The notes beneath the pieces are model-generated. The model had not been told where the DNA came from, did no database searches, and worked only from the letters and a program-made list of their open reading frames with translations. A stretch of DNA of 15,054 nucleotides, taken from positions 1-15,054 of the forward strand of contig NZBF01000009.1 of the NCBI GenBank assembly GCA_002687775.1, given 5' to 3'. Shown here in pieces: positions 1 through 7,020 of the stretch. This DNA is from Nanobdellota archaeon (GTDB lineage Archaea > Nanoarchaeota > Nanoarchaeia > Woesearchaeales > GW2011-AR9). A program made the translations under genes and the position numbers. How positions within the stretch are numbered: position 1 is the stretch's first letter; each line of letters starts with the position of its first letter.

Positions 1-94
1 CATAAACTAAACAATCAGTATACACTTTTATTCTTTTCCGGACGCAGCCTTAAAAGACGATAATTTTATAAATAAAATCTGTTCTGAACCTAAT
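1..94. other. Left-edge intergenic region
   Basis: Upstream region of the eL34 gene. It holds that gene's TATA box (65-74). A complementary-strand ATG lies at 3-1, with a TATA-like AATAAAAG element about 26 bases away at 25-33 on the minus strand, which would fit the leaderless spacing of other genes here. A divergent gene may therefore begin at the edge, but only its first codon would be inside the window. Confidence 0.35.
65..74 (+). promoter_or_regulatory. TATA box of the eL34-eL14 operon
   Basis: TTTATAAATA is centred about 26 bases before the ATG at 95. Archaeal TATA boxes lie about 26-28 bases before the transcription start, so the transcript would start at or within a base or two of the A of the ATG: a leaderless mRNA. 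No Shine-Dalgarno sequence is visible between the box and the ATG, which agrees. Confidence 0.75.
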
Positions 95-361
95 ATGCCA
101 AGTGGAAGACATAAATCAAAGACGTTTCGAAAAGTATTCGTGAGAACTCCAGGTGGAAACACTGCTGTTCATCATCGAAGACGGAAACCGAGTAAAGCTC
201 ACTGTGCGAGCTGTAAGACTCAGTTAGCTGGCGTTCCACGGGAATTACCCTCACAATTGAAGAAAATTCCTAAGACTCAACGAAGACCAGAACGACCATT
301 CGGTGGACAGTTATGTTCAGGTTGCATGAGAACGAAAATTAAGTCACAGGTGAGACAATAA
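95..361 (+). CDS. rpl34e: Large-subunit ribosomal protein eL34 (L34e)
   Basis: An 88-residue basic protein of the archaeal/eukaryotic large ribosomal subunit, a family absent from bacteria. Two CxxC pairs, Cys37/Cys40 (CASC) and Cys74/Cys77 (CSGC), form the zinc ribbon typical of the family. The RPFGG stretch just before the second pair and the very basic N-terminus also match, and the length is normal for archaeal L34e. The start is fixed by a TATA box about 26 bases upstream. The stop overlaps the next start by one base (TAATG), so it is translationally coupled to eL14; the two are also neighbours in many archaeal genomes. Identification rests on motifs and length. Confidence 0.95.
   Translation: MPSGRHKSKTFRKVFVRTPGGNTAVHHRRRKPSKAHCASCKTQLAGVPRELPSQLKKIPKTQRRPERPFGGQLCSGCMRTKIKSQVRQ
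349..354 (+). promoter_or_regulatory. Shine-Dalgarno site of the eL14 gene
   Basis: GGTGAG lies six bases before the ATG at 361, inside the last codons of the eL34 gene. It matches the anti-Shine-Dalgarno end of archaeal 16S rRNA. It contrasts with the apparently leaderless first gene of the operon. Confidence 0.75.
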
Positions 362-810
362 TGGTTTTTTCTCCTGGTCGAATGGTAGTAAAGTTAGCAG
401 GTCGTGATGCTGGCAGGAAAGGTGTTGTAGTGGAAGTTCTTGATACGAATTATGTCATGATTGACGGGAATGTTCGACGAAAGAAGGTTAATGTGAAACA
501 TCTCGAACCGTTGCATGAAGTAATTGAAGTGAAAGATAAAGCGAGTCATTCTGATGTTAAGAAAGTTTTTGAAAAACTTGGATTAGCAGTGTGGGATAAG
601 AAATCTAAGAGTGTAACTGAGAAACCTAAGAAAGGTGCCAAAGTTGTTGAAGAGAAGGAAGAAAAGAAAGAAAAGAAATCAAAGAAAGTTAAGAAAAGCG
701 AAGTGAAGGAAGCGCAAGAAGCTGCTAATGTTGAAGAAGCAACTGTTGACAAAGAAGCAAAAGTTGCTGAAGAGAAGCCAACTGAATTAGCGGAAGAACC
801 TGCTGAATAA
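361..810 (+). CDS. rpl14e: Large-subunit ribosomal protein eL14 (L14e) with long charged tail
   Basis: A 149-residue protein. Residues 1-80 are an L14e with a KOW-type RNA-binding fold: a start like FSPGRMVVKLAGRDAGRKGVV, then a short-strand segment around VMIDGNVRRKKVNVKHLEPL. It binds 23S rRNA in the large subunit. Archaeal L14e proteins are usually only about 80-95 residues. Here residues ~81-149 are an extra low-complexity tail, first rich in Lys and Glu (81-118), then mostly acidic with Ala (119-149); it is probably disordered. Translation starts behind a GGTGAG site and overlaps the eL34 stop. The stop codon directly abuts the stop of the convergent pheT gene with no base between them. 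Confidence 0.93.
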   Translation: MVFSPGRMVVKLAGRDAGRKGVVVEVLDTNYVMIDGNVRRKKVNVKHLEPLHEVIEVKDKASHSDVKKVFEKLGLAVWDKKSKSVTEKPKKGAKVVEEKEEKKEKKSKKVKKSEVKEAQEAANVEEATVDKEAKVAEEKPTELAEEPAE

Positions 811-2442
811 TTACATTATTTTCTCAATATTTAATTCAAACACTACGACGGGCATTAACAAATTCCATGCTGTTAACACCTGAGGATGAATTTCTCCAAT
901 TATTCCAACAGATTTCCCGTTAACCATAATTGTTCCCATTCTCCCGGGAATAAATGATGCATGTGTACTTTCCTTTACACTTCCTTTCACATCTAATGAT
1001 GAGAGGAGGGCATCGAGTAACTGCCGTACTTGAGTAAAATCTGCTTTTTCGTTGCACAATGCGATAGATAATAGTTGAGATTCTTTAACACCAGTTTCTG
1101 TACTTTTGCTTATGTTAAACGTTCGTCCGATTTCAAAAATGTTTTGTGGATATTCATGATGTTGATTTTCTGACAATGTTTTAATCAATGAAGGAAGTAA
1201 CGAATTTCTTAAATGATTATGATCACCAACTGCATTTTTTAGGGGAATAAGTTTATTGTTTAAATTCATTTTTTGATTTAAATCAGATTCCATGAGTAAG
1301 TGATAATTTTTCACTTCCAGTAATCCGAAACCTATACAAATTTCTTGCAATTTTCTTTGAAATTTTTCAACTTGATTTTCTTGACCAATAGTTGCAACAT
1401 TAGGAATTTCTTCCGTGAAATTTTCGTACCCGTACGCAATTGCAATATCTTCAACGAAATCCACCTGGTGTAAAATGTCAGCTCGGTAGGAAGGAATAAG
1501 CACTGTGTTTTTTTCCATACCAAAACCCATGCGACCGAGAAGTTTAGAGGCTTCACTGTGAGATAAATCTAACCCTAATCGATTATTAATGTACGGTAAA
1601 TTTAATTTCATCTTTTTTGGTTCAAGATCTGGCGTGGTACGTTTTTTTTCGTACTGTAAATCTACTGTGAGAATGGAACCTCCCATGTCAGCTAACGCAG
1701 TAACAATGATGTTTAAACAAATACTTAGAGTTTTGAAATCAAAACCAGAACATTCAATGAAAAGGTCATTTGTTTTCTTTGTTACCCTTCCCGTACGGTG
1801 GGAATTAATAATAGGTGGCATGCTTAATATTTCATCATTGGCATCAATGAAATAAGGGAAGCGTTCTAGATTTTCTAATAAGTGACCAAATTCCTGACCT
1901 GCTTTATGCTGCGCTAAGATTTGTAAAGCGCTCATTGCTTTTGTTGATCCTAACGGTTGGAATGAGATATTTTCTGGTTTACTTGCTTTATATCGTACTG
2001 GGAATGTTATCTTTTCCATTGGATACACACCAATGGCAGCTTTCTTTCTGTTCCTCCCATAAGTGATGTGAAGTTTTTCTTGAATTTGAATTATTTCACG
2101 GATTTTTTCTTCGTCTAGTTGAAGTCCTTTTACAATAGCACAGGCTGTAAATGGTCGGATGCCCTTCACGGAAGGTTCAATGATTACTTTCTTACCGCTT
2201 GATTTTGTGGAATATTTTCGTAAACCTGTCTTTATTCCAATGAAACTTGAAAATGCTCGTGCGAAACCTTGTTCACTTAACATGTCCGGTCGGTTTGGAA
2301 AAATTTCAACTTGAATTTCATTACCTTCTATTTTCTCTAAATCTGTCCCTAGCATACTGATACGATCTTTCAACTGATCTAATGGAAGTTTTTTTCCTAC
2401 AAGTCTTTCAAATACTGTTTTGTTTAGTGTTATGGTAGGCAT
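811..2442 (-). CDS. pheT: Phenylalanyl-tRNA synthetase beta subunit, archaeal type
   Basis: A 543-residue beta chain of the (alpha-beta)2 enzyme that charges tRNA-Phe in the cytoplasm. Visible marks: the N-terminal VEIFPNRPDMLSEQGFARA segment (NRPD motif), the editing B3/B4 region ending in PPIINSHRTGRVTKKTNDLF, the B5 segment IPSYRADILHQVDFVEDIA followed by YGYENF, and a C-terminus ending in FELNIEKIM. It lacks the N-terminal EMAP-like tRNA-binding domain of bacterial PheT, as expected for the ~550-residue archaeal/eukaryotic form. The ATG at 2442 (MPTITLNKTV) is chosen over an in-frame upstream start at 2490 because it matches the family start and lies one base after the stop of the mazG-like gene, which implies coupling. 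It is the last gene of the pheS operon. Confidence 0.95.
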   Translation of the reverse strand: MPTITLNKTVFERLVGKKLPLDQLKDRISMLGTDLEKIEGNEIQVEIFPNRPDMLSEQGFARAFSSFIGIKTGLRKYSTKSSGKKVIIEPSVKGIRPFTACAIVKGLQLDEEKIREIIQIQEKLHITYGRNRKKAAIGVYPMEKITFPVRYKASKPENISFQPLGSTKAMSALQILAQHKAGQEFGHLLENLERFPYFIDANDEILSMPPIINSHRTGRVTKKTNDLFIECSGFDFKTLSICLNIIVTALADMGGSILTVDLQYEKKRTTPDLEPKKMKLNLPYINNRLGLDLSHSEASKLLGRMGFGMEKNTVLIPSYRADILHQVDFVEDIAIAYGYENFTEEIPNVATIGQENQVEKFQRKLQEICIGFGLLEVKNYHLLMESDLNQKMNLNNKLIPLKNAVGDHNHLRNSLLPSLIKTLSENQHHEYPQNIFEIGRTFNISKSTETGVKESQLLSIALCNEKADFTQVRQLLDALLSSLDVKGSVKESTHASFIPGRMGTIMVNGKSVGIIGEIHPQVLTAWNLLMPVVVFELNIEKIM

Positions 2443-2443
2443 T

Positions 2444-2782
2444 CTATAGGTTTTGTTTTTTATCTGAATCGGCCTCAACCAATCCTTCAAATTTCTTACT
2501 AATTCTTTCTTTTACATAATCAAAAGCTTCTGTAATATCAATATCGAGCTGATTAGCTAATCTACACGTGGCAAAAAATAAATCTCCAATACCATCTTTG
2601 AAATGGTCTTTTTGTTGTTGAATTACGTTCAATCTTTCTTCTTTATTTTTGTATCTCAACAATTTGCTCATTTCTATCAGTTCCTCATGCAAATGGTCAA
2701 ACTTATCAACATTAGGATGATCATCCCAGTTCTGATTCAAAGCAAAGTTCTTTACAAATTTCTGTGCTTCTTTTATCTTCAT
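2444..2782 (-). CDS. MazG-like nucleotide pyrophosphohydrolase
   Basis: A 112-residue all-alpha protein resembling single-domain MazG-type NTP pyrophosphohydrolases, which hydrolyse (often non-canonical) NTPs or dNTPs to NMP and pyrophosphate. The metal-binding helix pair is visible: HEELIE, then about 30 residues later DGIGDLFF and the helix LANQLDID. In classical MazG the second motif is EExGD; here it is DGIGD, so one acidic position is Gly and the preceding one Asp, a variant I associate with phage and archaeal MazG-like proteins. The start at 2782 forms an ATGA overlap with the pheS stop; a start three codons earlier (2791) is possible. The gene sits between pheS and pheT, so it is co-expressed with them. 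The substrate cannot be told. Confidence 0.8.
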   Translation of the reverse strand: MKIKEAQKFVKNFALNQNWDDHPNVDKFDHLHEELIEMSKLLRYKNKEERLNVIQQQKDHFKDGIGDLFFATCRLANQLDIDITEAFDYVKERISKKFEGLVEADSDKKQNL

Positions 2783-4308
2783 TTCAACCACATTTTCATT
2801 TCTCGTAACTGTTTCAAATCGTTCTTGTAGAGATCCCTAATGTCACCAATGTTCCAATAGTCCAATATAACACGGTCAATACCTGGACCCCATGCTAATA
2901 CTGGGATATCCTTCCCTAACAGCGGAACTGTAACTTCTGGCCTAAAAATACCTGCTCCTCCAAACTCTATCCACTTTTTGTGGACAGGATGCCATACATC
3001 AATTTCAACTGAAGGTTCTGTGTAACTGAAGAAAGCTGGCCTAAATCTAGCCTTTGGGAAACCCATTTTTTTGAAAAATTCTCTAAGGTAACCTAAAAGA
3101 TGTTTGAAATTAGCATTTTCGTCAACGACAATGCCTTCCGTTTGGTTAAACTCAAATAAGTGAGACCAGTCTAATGCTTCATTTCTAAAACACTTACCCA
3201 GTGCAAAGAACTTTTTTGGTAAATCTTTTTCTTTGAGTTTTGTAAGTGTTTGGGCAGATAAGATTGTTGTATGAGTTCGAAGGACATTCCGTTTTGCCTC
3301 CTCTTCATCCCATTTGTATTGCCATCCTGTACTTCCTGTATTTCCTCCAGTCTCATGAGACTCTTTAACCTTAGCTACTAATCTTTTACTAGGCAGTTTC
3401 CCTCTTTCAACATTTCCCCCCAAAAAGAATGTATCCTGCATTTTTCTTACCGGGTGATCCTGGGCTGTAAACAGTGCGTCAAAACACCAAAATGATGTAC
3501 AGACCATATCACCTTTCATCTCCTGAAATCCCATATCCATCCAAATTTGTTTCGCATACTCCGTAGCTTCATTGACGAAGTGTTTCTTTCCTCCATGAAT
3601 GGCAGGGACGTTAATTTCCACATCGTACGCACGGAACTCTTTATTTTTCCAACTTCCTGTCTTTAACATTCCTGGAGTTAATCGATTAACAACATCCTGA
3701 GATAATTTTTTACTTGCTATCTTTTTACCTGATTTTGTAAGGGAAACAGTCGTTATCTTTTTCTCTTCAATGGTAAGCATTCCCTTCCTCTTCTTTAATT
3801 CAGATAAAGCTAATTTCTCTATGTCGGTTAACTTAGATTCGTCCAAGGGAAATGTGTGAGATAAAAATTTCTCTTCCAACGTTTCTTGCTTGAGTAACTT
3901 TTTTCCTTGCTCTGTTCTTTTGATTTCAAGTTGTTTTCCCTTTCTCACGTCAATGGCAACTTTTCTCTTCAGTAATCCAATACAGGCGTTCACTTCTTCT
4001 CTGCTTAACCCGGATTTTTTAGTGATACTCTCTAAATCCATGAATTTGTCTGAAAGAGATTTAAGAAATATTTTTTCTGGCAAGCCGTACTGCTTGTAAT
4101 GCTGACCATTTTTTTGCAAAGTAATTATTTTCTTTTTTTCAGAATGAGCGGTTATTAATTTTTTATTTTCTAACCATTGCAGGGCGCGAATAACTTCCAC
4201 TTCCTGTAAGTTAGAAGCTTTTGTGATACTGTCAAGTGCAGAATGACTCTTCAACACTGGTAGGACTGTACGTTCAAGGGGATGCAATTTCTTAATGATA
4301 TCCATCAT
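2779..4308 (-). CDS. pheS: Phenylalanyl-tRNA synthetase alpha subunit, archaeal type
   Basis: A 509-residue class II catalytic chain that activates phenylalanine and transfers it to tRNA-Phe together with PheT. Residues ~1-200 form the winged-helix DNA-binding-like domains of archaeal/eukaryotic PheS. The class II core follows: HPVRKMQDTF (285-294), the motif 2 arginine in FRNEALDWSH (374-383), the Phe-pocket segment FSYTEPSVE (427-435), GAGIFRPEV (451-459) and motif 3 GPGIDR (474-479). The length is normal. Two ATGs are adjacent (4308 and 4305); a TATA box ~25 bases upstream supports a leaderless start at either. It is first in a pheS, mazG-like, pheT operon, and its stop overlaps the next start. 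Confidence 0.96.
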   Translation of the reverse strand: MMDIIKKLHPLERTVLPVLKSHSALDSITKASNLQEVEVIRALQWLENKKLITAHSEKKKIITLQKNGQHYKQYGLPEKIFLKSLSDKFMDLESITKKSGLSREEVNACIGLLKRKVAIDVRKGKQLEIKRTEQGKKLLKQETLEEKFLSHTFPLDESKLTDIEKLALSELKKRKGMLTIEEKKITTVSLTKSGKKIASKKLSQDVVNRLTPGMLKTGSWKNKEFRAYDVEINVPAIHGGKKHFVNEATEYAKQIWMDMGFQEMKGDMVCTSFWCFDALFTAQDHPVRKMQDTFFLGGNVERGKLPSKRLVAKVKESHETGGNTGSTGWQYKWDEEEAKRNVLRTHTTILSAQTLTKLKEKDLPKKFFALGKCFRNEALDWSHLFEFNQTEGIVVDENANFKHLLGYLREFFKKMGFPKARFRPAFFSYTEPSVEIDVWHPVHKKWIEFGGAGIFRPEVTVPLLGKDIPVLAWGPGIDRVILDYWNIGDIRDLYKNDLKQLREMKMWLK

Positions 4309-4327
4309 GCAAAGTAAACAATAAGGG

Positions 4328-4337
4328 TTTATAAAAT
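4328..4337 (-). promoter_or_regulatory. TATA box of the pheS operon
   Basis: On the minus strand ATTTTATAAA lies ~25 bases before the pheS ATG, inside the 38-base gap after the upstream membrane-protein gene. The same 10-mer is found before that upstream gene. Spacing implies a leaderless pheS transcript. Confidence 0.7.
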
Positions 4338-4346
4338 TATAGAAAT

Positions 4347-5042
4347 TTATTTGGCAAGATTAAAGTCGCCTGCTGCACCATCAATGACGTTATCAGATGA
4401 ATCGTACAATTGGACAGTAACTCCCGTTGCTTCGATTTTTCCAACTGTTGCTTTAGCATAAAGGAAACCATTTGTAACTTCAGTAGTAGCTTTCTTAATT
4501 TCGCCTTCAGGTATGTTTCTTAGAGAGCTTGCTACGTAAAACTTACTTTGTTTTGGTGGATCACTGTATTTATCCATAGTTAACACGAAATATGATGGTT
4601 GAATAATCCCAGGGGCACCGTTTGTTAGAGTAAATGCAATATCTGTAACTTTACCAAATCCTCTTTCTTCATCCCAGTCAACAAGCACGTCGTCAAGTTT
4701 TAATTCAACATTACCATAATCTGTGGTTATTTCTTGTGCTGGTGCTGGCTCGGGTTCTGGTTCCTCTTCAACAACTTCTTCAGGTTCTGCCAATGCAACC
4801 TCTTCAACTGGTTCTTCTATAACCTCTTCGATTAATTCAACTTCTTCTACGTCTGCAACTGCCGCACCAGAGGGGGAATCATCTCCCCAAGAAACGCTTA
4901 ACCTACCTCCCATGAAGACGAGTCCAACAGCAAGAATGACAAGAACTGTTTTCAAAAGAATGCCTAGATTCAGAGTGATATTAACTTCCTTATTTAAACC
5001 ACTTTTCTTGTGCGGTGCATCATCACGCTCTGGATCGTTCAT
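4347..5042 (-). CDS. Single-pass membrane protein with acidic linker and beta-rich C-terminal domain
   Basis: A 231-residue protein I do not recognise by name. A charged N-terminus (1-22) is followed by one transmembrane helix (~24-46, ending VGLVFMGG). Next is a Glu/Pro/Val-rich linker (~63-104) with repeats of EEV and EPEP. The last part, ~107-231, is a compact, probably all-beta domain with strands such as VELKLDDVLVDWD, ITDIAFTLTN-like and ATVGKIEATGVTVQLYD. The topology is probably N-in with the C-terminal domain outside, which would make the linker a spacer through the cell surface. It has its own TATA box and lies upstream of pheS on the same strand, so the link to PheS may be only positional. 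Acidic-linker proteins of this kind are common in small uncultured archaea. Confidence 0.8.
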   Translation of the reverse strand: MNDPERDDAPHKKSGLNKEVNITLNLGILLKTVLVILAVGLVFMGGRLSVSWGDDSPSGAAVADVEEVELIEEVIEEPVEEVALAEPEEVVEEEPEPEPAPAQEITTDYGNVELKLDDVLVDWDEERGFGKVTDIAFTLTNGAPGIIQPSYFVLTMDKYSDPPKQSKFYVASSLRNIPEGEIKKATTEVTNGFLYAKATVGKIEATGVTVQLYDSSDNVIDGAAGDFNLAK

Positions 5043-5064
5043 ACAGATAGAGAATAATTAATCA

Positions 5065-5074
5065 TTTATAAAAT
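5065..5074 (-). promoter_or_regulatory. TATA box of the acidic-linker membrane protein
   Basis: ATTTTATAAA on the minus strand is centred 27 bases before the ATG at 5042, matching leaderless initiation. It sits in an 84-base region shared with the divergent dihydroorotase promoter. Confidence 0.7.
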
Positions 5075-5096
5075 TTACGCCTCTTGTTTCTTAACG

Positions 5097-5106
5097 TTTT
5101 TATATG
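5097..5106 (+). promoter_or_regulatory. TATA box of the dihydroorotase gene
   Basis: TTTTTATATG is centred about 25 bases before the ATG at 5127, with no Shine-Dalgarno sequence between. It suggests a leaderless transcript diverging from the acidic-linker membrane protein gene. Confidence 0.65.
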
Positions 5107-5126
5107 AAATAACATTTCGGAATTCC

Positions 5127-6200
5127 ATGTGGGCAGATTTTCATTGGCATGGGCGTGATTGGAAGCAGAGTCATAAAGAAACAGTCAAACATTCTTTAGA
5201 ATTAGCATATGCTTCTGGTGGGTTGGCATTAGGAATGATGCCTAATACTGACCGACCATTAACATCCTTAACTGCATGTCGAGATTATCTCAAATTAGCA
5301 AAACAAGCAGATATTCCTCAATGTTCTGTTCAAATGTATGTGCATTTAGGTTTAACTAAACGGAAAGATCAAATTAAACGTGCAGTTGCAGCATATCGAA
5401 AGGAACCTGGGATTTGTGGCTTGAAATTTTTTCATGGAAGATCCACCGGGAACTTAGCCATCACAGAGTACAATGAACAATATGAAGTATGGAATATTCT
5501 AGCTCAAGAAGGTTACGATGGCGTTGTTGTTTGTCATTTTGAAAAAGAATTGTTTATGAATGACAAATGGAATTCTGCAAAGGGTAAAGAATGGAATACT
5601 AAAGCGCGACCGGAAATTGCAGAAATTGCCTCTTTTGCTGATGGATACGAAATAATTACTGATGTAGGATTTAAAGGAACCGTGCACGTAGCCCATGTTA
5701 GTACGCCCCAAGTAATTGATTTTGTTCATAATTATAATCAGAATCCCGTGCATGATTTCAAAATGAGTGCTGGTTTGACATTACATCATTTGCATTTCAG
5801 TGACCATTGGATGACTACTCCAGAAGGAGTGTGGTGGAAATGTAATCCTTCGCTTCGTTCTGAAGCAACCAGACAAGGATTAGAAGATCGGGTGAAAGAT
5901 GGTCGTGTGAAGATTTTAGAAAGTGACCATGCACCACATACTCATGCTGATAAACATCCTGAAGATGGAAGTGTTCCTGCATCAGGCGCTGCATCGGGAA
6001 CTGGTTGGGATTACATGCAGAAATGGTTAGGTCAGAAGCAAATGGGTGAAGAACAAATAGATGATGTCATGTTTCATAATGTTGTCAAAGCATATGGGTT
6101 AGAAGATCAAATTGAACCAGTGCGAAGGAAAGTTGACAAAAAGAGATTTGCGGAATTACGTGAATGGTATCCAAGAGATGTGTTCAAGAATTTTCGTTAA
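5127..6200 (+). CDS. pyrC: Dihydroorotase-like amidohydrolase
   Basis: A 357-residue metal-dependent amidohydrolase, most likely the dihydroorotase that cyclises carbamoyl-aspartate in pyrimidine synthesis. Metal-site signatures are in family order: HWH (His6, His8), MPNT (38-41) at the substrate side, GLKFFHG with Lys100 as the probable carboxylated bridging lysine, VCHFE (His137), HVAHVST (His190), KCNPSLR (238-244) and SDHAPHT (Asp267). The barrel begins almost at residue 1, so the N-terminal beta-sandwich subdomain of longer dihydroorotases is missing and the C-terminal part is short. It converges on trmB1, sharing a TTAA in which both genes end in TAA. A neighbouring pyrD-like gene supports the pathway; no carbamoyltransferase or carbamoyl-phosphate synthetase is in view. 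Another cyclic amidohydrolase activity (for example allantoinase-like) is a less likely alternative. Confidence 0.87.
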   Translation: MWADFHWHGRDWKQSHKETVKHSLELAYASGGLALGMMPNTDRPLTSLTACRDYLKLAKQADIPQCSVQMYVHLGLTKRKDQIKRAVAAYRKEPGICGLKFFHGRSTGNLAITEYNEQYEVWNILAQEGYDGVVVCHFEKELFMNDKWNSAKGKEWNTKARPEIAEIASFADGYEIITDVGFKGTVHVAHVSTPQVIDFVHNYNQNPVHDFKMSAGLTLHHLHFSDHWMTTPEGVWWKCNPSLRSEATRQGLEDRVKDGRVKILESDHAPHTHADKHPEDGSVPASGAASGTGWDYMQKWLGQKQMGEEQIDDVMFHNVVKAYGLEDQIEPVRRKVDKKRFAELREWYPRDVFKNFR

Positions 6201-6931
6201 GGATCTCTAGACATATTCCACAACATTTGAAAATATTTTTTATAATTATTCGCAAATTCTTCGTCAATGACTTGAATTACAAATGGTTCATCATGAATCA
6301 AAATATGATAAACAATATCTTTCCCAACAATGACTGTTTGTACTGGCAAATAGAATCCTTTTGGTAAAACTTTTATTTTATGTTTTGCATCTTTTGGTAA
6401 TGTGTTAATTCGATTCTGAAATTGGTGATTAAATAAAGCAACTGTTGTAATATTTTTCCTTATTCTTTCTTTGTAAATTTCATCTATAAATGAACCCATA
6501 AAATTTTTCATATGAATTCCACCTATAATAATGAGTTCGGAATTTATTTTTCCTTGTCTTACTGCATCACTATAACTTGCTTTAACACCTTCAAGCCCTT
6601 TGTACGTTCTCACAATATGTCTTTTCTCTACAAAGTTAAATTTATTTGAAAGTTTTGGAAGAATAGATTCAACATTCGCTTTTTGAGCATTCATTAAATC
6701 AAGAAGATGTTTCGGATGAACGGCATTGAATTGTTTTTTGTTATCTGTAATAGTTTCATTAACTAGGCCTTTCGCAAGAAGTCTATTTAGTGCGTCATAA
6801 ACATTTCTTCTGTGGATTCCTGTTTTTGATGTAATTTTTCCTGCGGAAAGATCAGCATTATCTAACAAACAAATGTAAATTTTTGTTTCATTTGCTGTTA
6901 ATCCTACTTCTTGAAGTTCTTGTTCAACCAT
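6197..6931 (-). CDS. TrmB-family transcriptional regulator (copy 1)
   Basis: A 244-residue regulator. Residues ~1-70 form a winged helix-turn-helix (GLTANETKIYICLLDNADLSAGKIT, then TGIHRRNVYDALNRLLAKGLV). The rest is the TrmB-type ligand-sensing domain related to phospholipase D folds, with RTYKGLEGVKA, an IIIGGIHM strand, RIRKN and a C-terminal NNYKKYFQMLW helix. Family members bind palindromes at archaeal promoters and respond to small molecules. An in-frame upstream start at 7000 exists, but it would translate through the promoter and palindrome; the ATG at 6931 (MVEQELQEVGLT) lies 26 bases from a TATA box and fits the family start. It is divergent from pyrD and convergent with pyrC, so it probably regulates itself and pyrD. 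The effector is unknown. Confidence 0.88.
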   Translation of the reverse strand: MVEQELQEVGLTANETKIYICLLDNADLSAGKITSKTGIHRRNVYDALNRLLAKGLVNETITDNKKQFNAVHPKHLLDLMNAQKANVESILPKLSNKFNFVEKRHIVRTYKGLEGVKASYSDAVRQGKINSELIIIGGIHMKNFMGSFIDEIYKERIRKNITTVALFNHQFQNRINTLPKDAKHKIKVLPKGFYLPVQTVIVGKDIVYHILIHDEPFVIQVIDEEFANNYKKYFQMLWNMSRDP

Positions 6932-6952
6932 GAATATTTTTTGGCTGAACTC

Positions 6953-6962
6953 TTTATAATAA
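6953..6962 (-). promoter_or_regulatory. TATA box of trmB1
   Basis: TTATTATAAA on the minus strand is centred 26 bases before the ATG at 6931. It decides that start and implies a leaderless mRNA. The palindrome at 6965-6984 begins two bases upstream, over the position of the BRE. Confidence 0.7.
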
Positions 6963-6964
6963 TT

Positions 6965-6984
6965 GTGGTTACTTTTGTTACCAC
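6965..6984. promoter_or_regulatory. Palindromic operator between trmB1 and pyrD
   Basis: GTGGTTAC-TTTT-GTTACCAC is an inverted repeat with 7 of 8 arm positions paired. It lies between the trmB1 TATA box (ends 6962) and the pyrD TATA box (starts 6989), over the BRE region of both promoters. A protein bound there would block TBP/TFB loading in both directions. Its position next to a TrmB gene makes it the likely TrmB1 operator; that assignment is inference. Confidence 0.65.
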
Positions 6985-6988
6985 GCAG

Positions 6989-6997
6989 TATTAAAAG
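6989..6997 (+). promoter_or_regulatory. TATA box of pyrD
   Basis: TATTAAAAG is centred 28 bases before the GTG at 7021, supporting a leaderless start at that GTG. It faces the trmB1 promoter across the palindrome. Confidence 0.65.
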
Positions 6998-7020
6998 CAA
7001 CTTCTGGTCAAAATTTTATA

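Noticed and set aside
1..33. Divergent gene starting at the left edge on the minus strand
   Set aside because: An ATG at 3-1 with a TATA-like element 26 bases away is suggestive, but only one codon is in view, so no gene can be called.
2443..2490. N-terminal extension of PheT (start at 2490)
   Set aside because: It lies inside the mazG-like gene in another frame, and the family start MPTITLNKT is at 2442.
4723..5061. Serine/alanine/glycine-rich open frame opposite the acidic-linker protein
   Set aside because: It is the antisense shadow of the Glu/Pro codons of that gene; low complexity, no family features.
6932..7000. N-terminal extension of TrmB1 (start at 7000)
   Set aside because: It would translate through the TATA box and the palindrome, and the added residues do not resemble a TrmB N-terminus.
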